From Roseitranquillus sp963749675 (GTDB lineage: Bacteria; Pseudomonadota; Alphaproteobacteria; Rhodobacterales; Rhodobacteraceae), in the NCBI GenBank assembly GCA_963749675.1, contig CAVVNT010000001.1, forward strand, positions 806,001 through 870,000: a DNA stretch of 64,000 bases. Direction: 5' to 3'. Shown in pieces: positions 45,836 to 54,730 of the stretch (positions are counted from its first letter, which is position 1; every line of letters begins with the position of its first letter). Position numbers and translations under genes: made by a program. Below the pieces are notes generated by a model. The model searched no databases. It saw nothing but the letters and a program-made list of their open reading frames with translations, and was not told the origin of the DNA.

Positions 45836-46261
45836 ATGGAATTCCTGGTCTACCGCAGCCGCGCGCTGGTCGCGCCGGAGAGTGCCGAGGGAGAAGCGAT
45901 CCTCTCAACCTCGGTTCGCAACAATGCGAGATATGGTCTGACGGGCTTTCTCCATCATGAACCGAGCCTGTTCATCCAGTACATCGAGGGACCAAGCGAA
46001 TCGCTGGCGCGCCTCTGGGCGCGCATCGCCGTCGATACACGACACAAGGAAGCAAAGATCATCGGCAAGGGTCTGATTTCGCACCGCTTCTTCGACGATT
46101 GGCGGATGGGATACTCGCACTGCGATGTTGCTTGCTTCCTTGACTTCCTGGGTGATGCTGCCGGCAAGACGCTGCTCTCGCAGGCGTCGGTGCGCGAAAC
46201 CGTCTGGTTCCTCCGCGGGGCTTGTCAGCGGACCGATCTGGGGCTTTCCGTCAAAAGCTGA
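45836..46261 (+). CDS. BLUF domain blue-light sensor protein
   Basis: 141 residues, almost only a BLUF domain. Flavin-site residues can be matched: Tyr in FLVYRSRA, Asn pair in SVRNNARYGLTGF, Gln in SLFIQYIEGP, and the end-of-domain FDDWRMGYSH with Trp/Met. BLUF proteins bind FAD and switch by hydrogen-bond rearrangement around the Tyr/Gln pair. There is no output domain; about 40 C-terminal residues are helical cap. Such short BLUFs act through partner proteins. ATG at 45836 with GGGAGGGTAGGGG before it. It lies just after hpnE and end-to-end with chpT. Confidence 0.88.
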   Translation: MEFLVYRSRALVAPESAEGEAILSTSVRNNARYGLTGFLHHEPSLFIQYIEGPSESLARLWARIAVDTRHKEAKIIGKGLISHRFFDDWRMGYSHCDVACFLDFLGDAAGKTLLSQASVRETVWFLRGACQRTDLGLSVKS

Positions 46262-46847
46262 CGGTCACCAGGCCTGGCTCGCTGCTGGTCGCGAGGCAGC
46301 GGTTCAGACGCACCGCCGCCTCGGGCGCGAGCGCAAAATGCACTTGCGCCGAAGTCAGTTCGACCTGTGCCTGAGGCTCCGACAGCAGGCGCCAGAGATC
46401 CTCCGAGATGGAAACACGCTCGGCCGATCCGTGCATCGTCCAGCTGCCGTTCTCGCGCTGGACCACGACCCGGCCACCCCAAGGCATTGCGGTCTCGAAA
46501 CACAGCAGGAGGAGGAAGGCGAGCTTCGTCTCTGGACGCGTGCAGTCGCTGTCGATCTGCCAGCTGATCGTCAGCCGCGAGCGGCGGTACACATCGCCGA
46601 GGATGTTGCGGATCTCGGACGCGCCGACGCCCTGGTTCGGGCTCGCGATGCCGAAGGCGATGCGATAGAGGCGGATCCGGGCGTTTGCGTTCTCGACGCT
46701 TTCTGCGATGAGCGCGATTTCTGGAGCGGCGCCGGATCCCGACATCGTGAGAAGTTCGACGCCGTTGCCGATCGCGCCCAGCGGGCTGATCAGGTCGTGG
46801 CAGATGCGCGAGCCGAGAAGTGCGCTAAGATCCCTCCGCGAGGTCAC
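46251..46847 (-). CDS. chpT: Histidine phosphotransferase ChpT
   Basis: 198 residues. The phosphoacceptor helix LLGSRICHDLISPLGAIGNG contains the conserved His with HDLxSPLGA spacing, followed by a degenerate ATPase-like domain. ChpT passes phosphate from CckA to CtrA and CpdR in the alphaproteobacterial cell-cycle/motility relay. GTG start. It overlaps the end of the BLUF gene by 11 bases and is divergent from the DUF3553 gene. Confidence 0.92.
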   Translation of the reverse strand: MTSRRDLSALLGSRICHDLISPLGAIGNGVELLTMSGSGAAPEIALIAESVENANARIRLYRIAFGIASPNQGVGASEIRNILGDVYRRSRLTISWQIDSDCTRPETKLAFLLLLCFETAMPWGGRVVVQRENGSWTMHGSAERVSISEDLWRLLSEPQAQVELTSAQVHFALAPEAAVRLNRCLATSSEPGLVTVSF

Positions 46848-46874
46848 GACACTGCCTTGAGGAACGGAAACGCC

Positions 46875-47057
46875 ATGCCCGGGATGTCATCGATGCTGGA
46901 GCCCGGGATGCTCGTGCGCCACCCCAGCGAGCCTGACTGGGGCACTGGGCAGGTCCAGTCGAACATCCGCGGCAGGATCACCGTCAACTTCGAGCATCGT
47001 GGCAAGGTCGTGATCGACGGCGAGCGCATTGATCTCATGCTGGTTTTCGACCCTTGA
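46875..47057 (+). CDS. DUF3553 domain small protein
   Basis: 60 residues: LVRHPSEPDWGTGQVQSNIR, then KVTVNFEH-like RITVNFEHRGKVVID. This matches the DUF3553 family, a small beta-barrel-like domain of unknown function that is also fused to helicases in some bacteria. It starts 27 bases from chpT on the other strand. Confidence 0.82.
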   Translation: MPGMSSMLEPGMLVRHPSEPDWGTGQVQSNIRGRITVNFEHRGKVVIDGERIDLMLVFDP

Positions 47058-47175
47058 TAGTGGTTGTGGCGTAGAGACGCTAAACACAACCATGTGGTGC
47101 GTCAAACGCTCTGCCTTGCGGCGCCTTGCTGCGGACCGTACTTAGCCCGCGGCACATGGAACGCACTTGCTAGGC

Positions 47176-47943
47176 ATGGAGACGACCGACGTCCTTCTCG
47201 AGACGCGCCTCGCCACGACCGAGAACGATCTACTGGGGGCGCAGCGATTGCGTTATCGCGTCTTCGTCGAGGAACTCGGTGGAGATGGTCCGCTCGTCGA
47301 TCATGAGGGGCGGTTCGAGCGGGATCGCTTCGATCCGTACTTCGACCACATGATCCTCGTGGACACCCGACGCGCGCCCGACACCCTGACTCATGTCGTC
47401 GGGGTCTATCGGTTGCTGAGACAGGAGAAGGCGCGGATAGCGGGCCAGTTCTACTCGGAAAACGAGTACGACCTCGCGCCTCTTCGTGCCAGCGGCCGAC
47501 CTCTGCTTGAGCTAGGGCGATCGTGCATCGCGGCCGAGCACCGCAGCGGGATGGCGCTGTTCCACCTCTGGGGCGCCGTGGCGCAATACGTCCGTGCCCA
47601 CAAAGTCGAGATCCTGTTCGGTGTCGCGAGCTTCCACGGCACGGACGTGCAGCGCCTGGCCGAACCGCTCTCGCTGCTGTATCACCGTCACCTCGCACCG
47701 CTCAATCTCAGGGTTCGATCGCGCGAATTCCAGACGATGGACCTGGTGCCGCCAGAAGACGTTGACCGGCGCCGCGCGATGGTTGCCGTGCCGTCGCTGA
47801 TCAAGGCGTACCTGCGTCTGGGCGGACACGTGGGGGAGGGTGCGTTCATCGATCGCGCCTTCAACACCACCGATGTCTGCCTGGTCATGGACACCTCAAC
47901 GATGAGCGCCCGCAGCCGGACCCTTTACTCAGGCGCGGCGTGA
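47176..47943 (+). CDS. olsB: L-ornithine N-alpha-acyltransferase
   Basis: 255 residues of the GNAT-like OlsB family: AQRLRYRVFVEELGGDG, later LLELGRSCIAAEHRSG, and EILFGVASFHGTD. It transfers a 3-hydroxyacyl group from ACP to ornithine to make lyso-ornithine lipid. The downstream olsA overlaps its stop. Confidence 0.93.
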   Translation: METTDVLLETRLATTENDLLGAQRLRYRVFVEELGGDGPLVDHEGRFERDRFDPYFDHMILVDTRRAPDTLTHVVGVYRLLRQEKARIAGQFYSENEYDLAPLRASGRPLLELGRSCIAAEHRSGMALFHLWGAVAQYVRAHKVEILFGVASFHGTDVQRLAEPLSLLYHRHLAPLNLRVRSREFQTMDLVPPEDVDRRRAMVAVPSLIKAYLRLGGHVGEGAFIDRAFNTTDVCLVMDTSTMSARSRTLYSGAA

Positions 47944-48767
47944 GCGTCGCCTGGCAGTCCGAAGAGGCGCCGGTCGAGGTACCGATCGGTGCTGCCGGCT
48001 GGTTCCGCGCCACAACGCGCGGCGCCGCGCTGGCAACCATCACGTTCGGGTGCCTGGCGGTGTTGCTGCTCGTGAGGCTGGTGGAGAAACCTGTCTTCGG
48101 TCAGCGCCGTCCGTTGACGCCCTACATCACGCAGTTCGTATGCCGCTCGGCCTTCGTGATCCTGGGCCTTCGCCGCCACGTTCACGGGCGACCGATGCGG
48201 CGCGGCGGCGCCGTTGTGGCGAACCACGGCTCGTGGCTCGACATCTTCACGCTGAATGCCGGCCAGCGGGTGTATTTCGTCTCCAAGTCGGATGTGCGGG
48301 ACTGGCTTGGGATCGGCTGGCTCGCGCGTGCGACGGGTACGGTCTTCATCGACCGCAAGGCGCGCGAGGCGCGGGTGCATCGCGACCTCATCGCGGGTCG
48401 TATCTCGGCCGGTCACAAGCTGCTGTTCTTCCCCGAGGGCACCTCGACCGACGGCCGGCGGGTCCTGCCGTTCCGGTCCACGCTCTTCGATGCCTTCTTC
48501 GCGGCCGGCACCGGGGATCTGACGATCCAGCCGGTGACCGTGGTCTATACGGCGCCGCTCGGGCAGGACGGTCGCTTCTATGCGTGGTGGGGAGACATGA
48601 AGTTCGGCTCGCACCTGCTCAAGGTGCTCGCGATCCGCCGCCAGGGATCTGTTGACGTGACGTACCATGCGCCGTTGCGCGTCGGCGATTTTTCCGACCG
48701 GAAGGCCCTCGCAAGGACGGCACAGACCATTGTCGCCGGTGCATTCGCGCCGCGGATCGACCGCTAG
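47940..48767 (+). CDS. olsA: Lyso-ornithine lipid O-acyltransferase
   Basis: 275 residues: a membrane helix near residue 30, PlsC motif NHGSWLD (HX4D), FFPEGTSTDGRRVLPF with the EGT block, and IQPVTVVYT. By pairing with olsB it completes ornithine lipid, a phosphorus-free membrane lipid. GTG start overlapping the olsB stop. Confidence 0.92.
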   Translation: MSVAWQSEEAPVEVPIGAAGWFRATTRGAALATITFGCLAVLLLVRLVEKPVFGQRRPLTPYITQFVCRSAFVILGLRRHVHGRPMRRGGAVVANHGSWLDIFTLNAGQRVYFVSKSDVRDWLGIGWLARATGTVFIDRKAREARVHRDLIAGRISAGHKLLFFPEGTSTDGRRVLPFRSTLFDAFFAAGTGDLTIQPVTVVYTAPLGQDGRFYAWWGDMKFGSHLLKVLAIRRQGSVDVTYHAPLRVGDFSDRKALARTAQTIVAGAFAPRIDR

Positions 48768-49378
48768 GCCAGCGCCTCGGCGATCCGACGGAGCGCGGCT
48801 GCGGGGTCGTCCTCCGCCCAGATCGCTGGGTCGGGCACGACGAAGTCCACCACAGGAGCGAGGTCGCGCGCGATGTCGATGTCCACGGATTCGGCCACCA
48901 CCGGGACCTCGATCATCTCGGACCACCAGGCGAAGAGGTCGCGGTCGGCGAGAGCGCCATCGCCGAGCCCGTCGTCGCGGACGGGACCGAACGCCACGTA
49001 GTCTGCACCGGCTTCCCCAGCCGTCATGCCATCGTGACGCGACGCGCGGCAGAAGCTGCCGACGATCCTGTCCGCGCCCAGATCCATGCGCACCTTGCGA
49101 ACCGAACGTGCGCCGTCGGTGAGGTGCACGCCGTCCAGTCCCAGACGCTCGACAAGCCCGACATGCTCCTCAATCAGCAGGGGGATGTCCCGCGCATGGC
49201 AGATCTCCCGCAGCCCATCTGCCTCCCTCGACAACGCGTCGGCATCCCGCGTCGCCAGCGCGAGGCGCAGGCACGCAACCGGCGTCGTATCGAGCGCGGC
49301 CCTCAGCACGTCCGCGAACCGGCGGTTCTCGATCGCGGGAGGTGTCTTGAGGTAAATCTGCGCTGTCTCGTCTGCCAC
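48764..49378 (-). CDS. Thiamine phosphate synthase-like protein
   Basis: 204 residues of TIM-barrel type: LLIEEHVGLVERLGLDGVHL, GSFCRASRHDGMTAGEAGAD and YVAFGPV. The usual ThiE Lys/Arg pattern is partly altered (IVGSFCRASRHD for VG.SxHxxxE), so it may be a ThiE paralogue with another task. No other thiamine genes are near. Confidence 0.75.
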   Translation of the reverse strand: MADETAQIYLKTPPAIENRRFADVLRAALDTTPVACLRLALATRDADALSREADGLREICHARDIPLLIEEHVGLVERLGLDGVHLTDGARSVRKVRMDLGADRIVGSFCRASRHDGMTAGEAGADYVAFGPVRDDGLGDGALADRDLFAWWSEMIEVPVVAESVDIDIARDLAPVVDFVVPDPAIWAEDDPAAALRRIAEALA

Positions 49379-49476
49379 GCGCGGTCCTTCCTTTGCGTCC
49401 AGCGCCTCTTAGACCGGGGGGAGTGCCGGGGCCAAGGCGGTTGTGCCACCTGCCTGCGTCGGCGTAGAGGACCGCG

Positions 49477-50205
49477 ATGTCCGACGACAGCCTGCAGCCC
49501 GCCTTCGTTCTGGTCCGCCCGCAGATGGGCGAGAACATCGGTGCCGCCGCGCGCGCGATGGCAAACTTCGGCCTGTCGCGGATGCGCGTCGTCGGCCCGC
49601 GCGACGGATGGCCAAACCCGCGGGCCGTCGCCATGGCGAGCGGAGCGGGGCGCCTGCTCGACGCCGCGACGCTCAGCGAAGACGTCGCCGGCGCGATCGG
49701 CGACTGCCATCTCGTGCTTGCAACCACGGCTCGTCCCCGCGGGCTGGTGAAGGACGTGATGACGCCCGAGGCGGCGATGGCCGTGGCCCGTGAGCGGATA
49801 GCGGCGGGGGAGCGTGTCGGCGTCCTCTTCGGGCCAGAGCGCGCAGGGCTCGAGAACGAGGATGTGGCGCAGGCGACGGCGATCATCACCGTTCCGGTGG
49901 ACCCCGCCTTTCCGTCGCTGAACCTTGCGCAGTGCGTGCTGCTGATGGCCTACGAGTGGCGCCGGGCCGGTCCTCCGGCGGACGTTTCGGAGCGCCCCGC
50001 GAGCGCCAGCGCCGCCGAAATCGCCGCGCTGTCGAACCACTGGGAGGAGCGGCTGGACGAAGCGGGGTTCTTCTTTCCGCCCGACAAGGCCGCCCACATG
50101 AAGCTCAACGTCCGGAACCTGTGGTCGCGCCTGCCGCTGACGCGCGGCGACGTGCAGATCCTGCACGGGGCCCTGAGGCAACTCGTCCGCCGCCGCGCAC
50201 CGTGA
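49477..50205 (+). CDS. trmJ: tRNA (cytidine/uridine-2'-O-)-methyltransferase TrmJ
   Basis: 242 residues of the SPOUT superfamily: VRPQMGENIGAAARAMANFG (motif 1), GVLFGPERAGLENEDV (motif 2) and VPVDPAFPSLNLAQCVLL (motif 3, forming the knot). It methylates the ribose at tRNA position 32. A C-terminal helical extension is present as in TrmJ. Confidence 0.9.
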   Translation: MSDDSLQPAFVLVRPQMGENIGAAARAMANFGLSRMRVVGPRDGWPNPRAVAMASGAGRLLDAATLSEDVAGAIGDCHLVLATTARPRGLVKDVMTPEAAMAVARERIAAGERVGVLFGPERAGLENEDVAQATAIITVPVDPAFPSLNLAQCVLLMAYEWRRAGPPADVSERPASASAAEIAALSNHWEERLDEAGFFFPPDKAAHMKLNVRNLWSRLPLTRGDVQILHGALRQLVRRRAP

Positions 50206-50242
50206 CTTGCAGCGCCGTGCGGGCACGAATAGGACAGCGCCG

Positions 50243-51376
50243 ATGGCAAAACGCCCCGTATTCCAGGAGGTCGGCGCCGACCGGCCCAAGGCAGAGCCCC
50301 GCGGCGGGATGATCGACCGCGGCGCCTTCGGCAATCGTGCCGCGGTCCGCATCTGGCTCGTCGTGCTCTTCGCCCTCGTCGTGCTGATGGTGCAGGTGGG
50401 CGGCCTCACGCGGCTGACCGACAGCGGCCTTTCCATCACAGAGTGGGCACCGATCTCGGGCATGGTGCCGCCGATGTCCGAGGCTGGCTGGGAGGCGGAG
50501 TTCGAACGCTACCGACAGATCCCGGAATACCAGCTTCAGAACCGCGGCATGGTGCTGGAAGAGTTCAAGCGGATATACTGGTGGGAATGGGGGCACCGTC
50601 AGCTCGGCCGGATCATCGGCCTCGTCTGGGCCGGCGGTTTCGCCTTCCTCGCCCTGACGAAGCGGTTGCCGCGCGGCTGGACGGGCCGGCTGCTTCTGCT
50701 CGGCGTCCTCGGCGGTGCGCAGGGAGCCATCGGCTGGTGGATGGTGTCGTCCGGCCTCGGGGGGGACGCGCTCGACGTCGCATCCTACCGGCTGGCGATC
50801 CATCTCGGCCTCGCCTTTGCGATTCTCGGCTGTCTCGCCTGGTTCATCATGCGCCTGGGACGAACCCAGGCGGAACTGCTGCAGGCGCGGCGCGCTGGGG
50901 AGCGGCGCCTGTTCGGCCTCTCCACCGGCCTGCTGCATCTGGCGTTCGTGCAAATCCTGATCGGTGCGCTGGTCGCGGGCATCGATGCCGGGCGCAACTA
51001 TTCCGACTGGCCGCTGATGGCCGGAGGGTTCCTGCCGCCGGACCCGCTGGGGTTGTCGCCGGCCTGGCGCAATTTCTTCGAGAATGATGGCCTCGTGCAG
51101 TTCATCCACCGTATGGTGGGCTACCTGGTCTTCGTCTTCGGGGTCGTGGTCGCATGGATCGCCCGACGGTCGCCACACCGCGTGACGCGTACGGCCTTTT
51201 CCTGGATGGCGGTCATCCTCTTCGGGCAGATGGTGCTGGGGATCATCACCGTGATGTCGATGGCGCCGCTGCAGCTAGCGATCTTCCACCAGCTGGGCGC
51301 GATCCTGCTCTGGACCCTGATCCTGCGCGCACGGTTCCTGGCGCGCTACCCCGCCGCCCAGTCGGTGCGCGGATGA
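50243..51376 (+). CDS. ctaA: Heme A synthase (COX15/CtaA family)
   Basis: 377 residues with eight membrane helices. Conserved GGLTRLTDSGLSITEW, the heme-ligand Glu/His region WWEWGHRQLGRIIGLVW, and late His in FIHRMVGY and AIFHQLGA. It oxidises heme O to heme A for cytochrome c oxidase. The start is placed at ATG 50243 (MAKRPVFQEVG). Its stop overlaps the carboxypeptidase ATG. Confidence 0.94.
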   Translation: MAKRPVFQEVGADRPKAEPRGGMIDRGAFGNRAAVRIWLVVLFALVVLMVQVGGLTRLTDSGLSITEWAPISGMVPPMSEAGWEAEFERYRQIPEYQLQNRGMVLEEFKRIYWWEWGHRQLGRIIGLVWAGGFAFLALTKRLPRGWTGRLLLLGVLGGAQGAIGWWMVSSGLGGDALDVASYRLAIHLGLAFAILGCLAWFIMRLGRTQAELLQARRAGERRLFGLSTGLLHLAFVQILIGALVAGIDAGRNYSDWPLMAGGFLPPDPLGLSPAWRNFFENDGLVQFIHRMVGYLVFVFGVVVAWIARRSPHRVTRTAFSWMAVILFGQMVLGIITVMSMAPLQLAIFHQLGAILLWTLILRARFLARYPAAQSVRG

Positions 51377-52854
51377 GCGCATTCGCCGACCTGATGGCCT
51401 ATCAGCGGGACACCGAGGCGCTGGCCGAAGTGGCGGGCCGCCTCTCGTGGGACCAGGAGACTGTCATGCCGCGCGGTGCGGCGCCGCAGCGCGCCGACGA
51501 GATGGCGGCTATGGAGTCGATCCTTCACGAACGGCGCATGAACCTGCGCGTCGGGGAGTGGCTGGCCGAGGCCGAGGCGCAGGCTGACCTCGGCGGGGTC
51601 GAGCGTGCCCAACTCCGCCACATCCGCCGATCCTTCGAGCGGACGTCGCGGGTGCCGATGACGCTCGCGGCGGAGATCGCAAGGACGACGAGCCGGGCGC
51701 AGGGAATTTGGGCCGAGGCCCGCGCCGCCGACGATTTCAAGGCGTTCGCTCCGACACTGGAGAGCGTCGTGGGACTGAAGCGGCAGGAGGCCGAGGCACT
51801 GGCCGATGGGGGATCTCTCTACGACGCGCTCCTCGAAGACTTCGAGCCGGGCGCGACGACCGCTTTCCTCGACGATCTCTTCGGCGCGATGCGGCCGCGC
51901 CTTGTGGCGCTGCGTGAGAAGATCCTCGGCTCCGATCGGCAGCCGAAGCTCCTGTCCGGCGACTTCGAGGAGCGGGCGCAGCTCGCGCTGTCGTCCGAGC
52001 TCGCACTGGCGTTCGGATACGATCTCGCGCACGGGCGGATCGACAAGGCGGTCCATCCGTTCTCCTCGGGGTCCGGCCTCGACGTGCGGATCACGACGCG
52101 CACGAATGCGCGAGATCCGTTCAACTGCTTCTACTCGACAATCCACGAGGTCGGGCACGCCACTTACGAGCAGGGCATCGACGACGCCTACGCACTGACG
52201 CCGGTGGGCCGAGGCATCTCGATGGGGGTGCACGAGAGCCAGAGCCGCATCTACGAAAATCAGCTCGGCCGCAGCCGCGCCTTCACCGCGTTTCTGCACG
52301 GCCGGATGCGCCAGGCCTTCGGGTCGTTCGGCATCGATGAGGCGGAAGACTTCTACGCCGCGGTAAACCGCGTGCATCCGGGCTTCATCCGGACCGAGGC
52401 GGACGAGGTGCACTACAACCTCCACGTCCTCATGCGCTACGACCTCGAGCGGGCGATGATCGCGGGCGATCTCGCCGTGAGCGAGCTGCCGGCGGCGTGG
52501 AACGAGCGGTTCGAGCGCGATTTCGGAGTGGCGGTCGACACCTTCGCCAATGGCTGTCTGCAGGACGTCCACTGGTCTGTCGGCCTGATCGGATACTTCC
52601 CGACCTACACGCTTGGCAACGTCTATGCCGGCTGCCTGCACGAAGCGCTTCTGCGCGACGTGCCGGATCTGGACGAGGCGCTGGTCCATGGCGATCCATC
52701 GCCGGCGACCGGCTGGCTGCGCGACCGCCTGCAAACCCATGGCGGCCTTCGACCGCCGGGAGAGACGATTTCGCACGCTTGCGAGCGGGAGCCTTCGGAG
52801 GGGCCGCTGCTCGACTACCTCGAGGCGAAGTTCGGCGACCTCTACGGGCTCTAG
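51373..52854 (+). CDS. M32 family carboxypeptidase (thermostable carboxypeptidase 1 type)
   Basis: 493 residues, full length. Zinc motif HEVGH in FYSTIHEVGHATYEQG, with HESQSR as the M32 second signature and the third ligand in the Glu of that helix; N-terminal LSWDQETVMPRG and C-terminal YFPTYTLGNVYAG are typical. A cytoplasmic metallocarboxypeptidase that removes C-terminal residues. Confidence 0.94.
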   Translation: MSAFADLMAYQRDTEALAEVAGRLSWDQETVMPRGAAPQRADEMAAMESILHERRMNLRVGEWLAEAEAQADLGGVERAQLRHIRRSFERTSRVPMTLAAEIARTTSRAQGIWAEARAADDFKAFAPTLESVVGLKRQEAEALADGGSLYDALLEDFEPGATTAFLDDLFGAMRPRLVALREKILGSDRQPKLLSGDFEERAQLALSSELALAFGYDLAHGRIDKAVHPFSSGSGLDVRITTRTNARDPFNCFYSTIHEVGHATYEQGIDDAYALTPVGRGISMGVHESQSRIYENQLGRSRAFTAFLHGRMRQAFGSFGIDEAEDFYAAVNRVHPGFIRTEADEVHYNLHVLMRYDLERAMIAGDLAVSELPAAWNERFERDFGVAVDTFANGCLQDVHWSVGLIGYFPTYTLGNVYAGCLHEALLRDVPDLDEALVHGDPSPATGWLRDRLQTHGGLRPPGETISHACEREPSEGPLLDYLEAKFGDLYGL

Positions 52855-53651
52855 CCGCGATCGCTCCAGGCCGGCTTGCGTTTTTCGATGAATGCCGAGA
52901 TGCCTTCGGCGGTATCTTCCGACATCATGTTCTCGACCATGGCCGCCTGCGTCAGCGCGTAGGCCTGCGCCAGCGGCACCTCGAGCTGGTCGTAGAAGGT
53001 GCGCTTGCCGATCTGAACCGCGGTGTCGAGCTTCGACGCGACCTGGCGAGCCAACGCGTCGGTCTCTTCCCGCAGCCGCTCCGGCGAAACGACACGGTTC
53101 ACGAGGCCCAACTCCGCGGCGCGCGCGGAGTCGATGAAGTCGCCGGTCACCAGCATCTCGAACGCCTTCTTGCGCGGCACGTTGCGGCTGAGCGCGACCA
53201 TCGGAGTGGAGCAGAAAAGGCCGATATTGACACCGTTCACGCCGAACCTGACGCCCTCTGCCGCCACGGCGAGGTCGCAGGACGCCACGAGCTGGCAACC
53301 CGCAGCCGTCGCGATGCCCCCGACCTCGGCTATGACCGGTCGCGGCAGCTGCCGGATCTGCATCATCATCGCCGCGCAACGTCCGAAAAGGTCTTCGAAA
53401 TAGGCTGCCCCTCCATCTGACGCGTCGCGGGCCGCCTGCATCTGCTTGAGGTCGTGACCGGCGCAGAAGGCCTTGCCCGTTCCCGCCAGCACCACGACCC
53501 TGACCGATGGGTCGGCGCCCAAGTCGGCGAACGCCGCCGACAGCCTCGCCAGCATCTCGTCCGAAAGCGCGTTCAGCCGCTCCGGCGCGGCCATCGTCAG
53601 CCGCGTCACTCCCGCGTCGTCGCTCCGCTCCAGCATCTTGTCCTCCGCCAT
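52851..53651 (-). CDS. Enoyl-CoA hydratase
   Basis: 266 residues: oxyanion segment AFCAGHDLKQMQ, then ATAAGCQLVASCDLAVAAEG and GVNIGLFCSTPMVAL. The second catalytic Glu of crotonase is not in its usual place (GLFCST), as in the ECHDC3-like branch, so the reaction may not be standard hydration. ATG at 53651 is preceded by GGGGGAAAG. Convergent with the carboxypeptidase. Confidence 0.88.
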   Translation of the reverse strand: MAEDKMLERSDDAGVTRLTMAAPERLNALSDEMLARLSAAFADLGADPSVRVVVLAGTGKAFCAGHDLKQMQAARDASDGGAAYFEDLFGRCAAMMMQIRQLPRPVIAEVGGIATAAGCQLVASCDLAVAAEGVRFGVNGVNIGLFCSTPMVALSRNVPRKKAFEMLVTGDFIDSARAAELGLVNRVVSPERLREETDALARQVASKLDTAVQIGKRTFYDQLEVPLAQAYALTQAAMVENMMSEDTAEGISAFIEKRKPAWSDRG

Positions 53652-53690
53652 GCTTTCCCCCAAGCGTAGCCGAGCCAGGACGGGGGCGCC

Positions 53691-54113
53691 ATGGACGCGG
53701 CAATGGGGGCGACGGCGCTCCAGGAATTTCTCGATGCGGAGTTTCCGCAAGTTGCGGCGGACTTCACCGTCGAGACTGTAGGTCCGATGCAGGTCGAGGT
53801 GAGGATGACAGTCGGCGACCGCAATCTTCGGCCTGGCGGCACCGTCTCGGGACCGTCGATCTTCGCGCTCGCCGACGTGTCGGTCTACCTTGCGATCCTC
53901 GCGATGCTGGGGCCTGTGGCACTCGCGGTCACGACGAACTGCTCCATCGACTTCATGCGCAAGCCCGCGGCGGGAGTGGACCTCGTCGCGAAAGCGCGTC
54001 TGCTGAAGCTGGGCCGGGTCCTCGCCGTCGGTGACGTGCTGATCTTCTCGGACGGGGACGAGCCGGTGGCGCGGGCGTCACTCACCTATTCGATCCCGCC
54101 GGCGAAAGGGTAG
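53691..54113 (+). CDS. PaaI-like hotdog-fold thioesterase
   Basis: 140 residues. Hotdog core RPGGTVSGPSIFALADVSVY with the catalytic Asp, NCSIDFMRKPAAG, and the strand ending ARASLTYSIP. Expected to hydrolyse acyl-CoA. Divergent from the enoyl-CoA hydratase gene by 39 bases, suggesting shared control. Confidence 0.87.
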   Translation: MDAAMGATALQEFLDAEFPQVAADFTVETVGPMQVEVRMTVGDRNLRPGGTVSGPSIFALADVSVYLAILAMLGPVALAVTTNCSIDFMRKPAAGVDLVAKARLLKLGRVLAVGDVLIFSDGDEPVARASLTYSIPPAKG

Positions 54114-54601
54114 CGCCCGATCTCCTGCCACGGCCCGCCGAGATATCGCCAGAGGATCAAGCCTTCGGCGGCACCCTCCATGGGCGCCATCTGGCGGAGC
54201 GCGTCTGCGGTGCGGCGCGCGACGTCGGGCGCGACCTTGTTCTGCACCGTGACGTGCGGCCGCAGCTTCTGCCGGTCTTGCTGCGTCAGGCGGTCGTGCC
54301 ATGCCGCCTGCAATTTCCGGTGGAGCCTCGGGAGCCCAGGGCAGTCGACTGCAAGAGCCGCGCCGTTTCCCAGAAACAGCGCGCCTGAGATCCGTAGGGG
54401 AAGGGGCGGCAGATCGGAGACTGCCTCCGCGATGTCGGCGTCGATGTCGCCGTAAAGCGCATGGAACAGGGTCAGATGCGCCGGGATCAGATTGCGATCG
54501 GCGGGAAAATATCGTTCCCGCAGAGCATCGAGATGCCCCTGCGTGATGGCGTCCATCCAAAGCGTCAGGATCGCTGGTTTGCTGCGGTATTCTAATACCA
54601 T
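54086..54601 (-). CDS. 2'-5' RNA ligase/cyclic phosphodiesterase family protein
   Basis: 171 residues with the two HxT motifs of the 2H family: HLTLFH (about residue 42) and HVTVQN (about residue 115). Family members open or make 2'-5' or cyclic phosphates in RNA. Overlaps the thioesterase end by 28 bases, convergent. Confidence 0.83.
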   Translation of the reverse strand: MVLEYRSKPAILTLWMDAITQGHLDALRERYFPADRNLIPAHLTLFHALYGDIDADIAEAVSDLPPLPLRISGALFLGNGAALAVDCPGLPRLHRKLQAAWHDRLTQQDRQKLRPHVTVQNKVAPDVARRTADALRQMAPMEGAAEGLILWRYLGGPWQEIGRYPFAGGIE

Positions 54602-54648
54602 ATCTCTAAACGACTGTCATGTAGGAGATAATCACGCCTTTTTCCCGC

Positions 54649-54676
54649 TTGACCTGGAGTTGCGGATCGCTAGAAC
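54649..54676 (+). promoter_or_regulatory. Promoter of rplM-rpsI
   Basis: TTGACC at 54649-54654 as -35, 16 bases, then TAGAAC at 54671-54676 as -10. The boxes sit about 55 bases before the ATG and match the strong housekeeping promoter pattern of alphaproteobacterial ribosomal genes. Confidence 0.6.
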
Positions 54677-54688
54677 GACCGTTATCCG

Positions 54689-54704
54689 GCGCCCGGAAGG
54701 GCGC
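54689..54704 (+). promoter_or_regulatory. GNRA-capped leader hairpin before rplM
   Basis: GCGCCC and GGGCGC enclose the tetraloop GGAA: a perfect 6-bp stem with a GNRA loop, 26 bases before the rplM start and just after the predicted transcription start. L13 is known to repress its own operon in Escherichia coli through the mRNA leader; whether this hairpin is such a site is inference. Confidence 0.45.
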
Positions 54705-54730
54705 TTTCCGAGTTTCATGGGACGACACCG

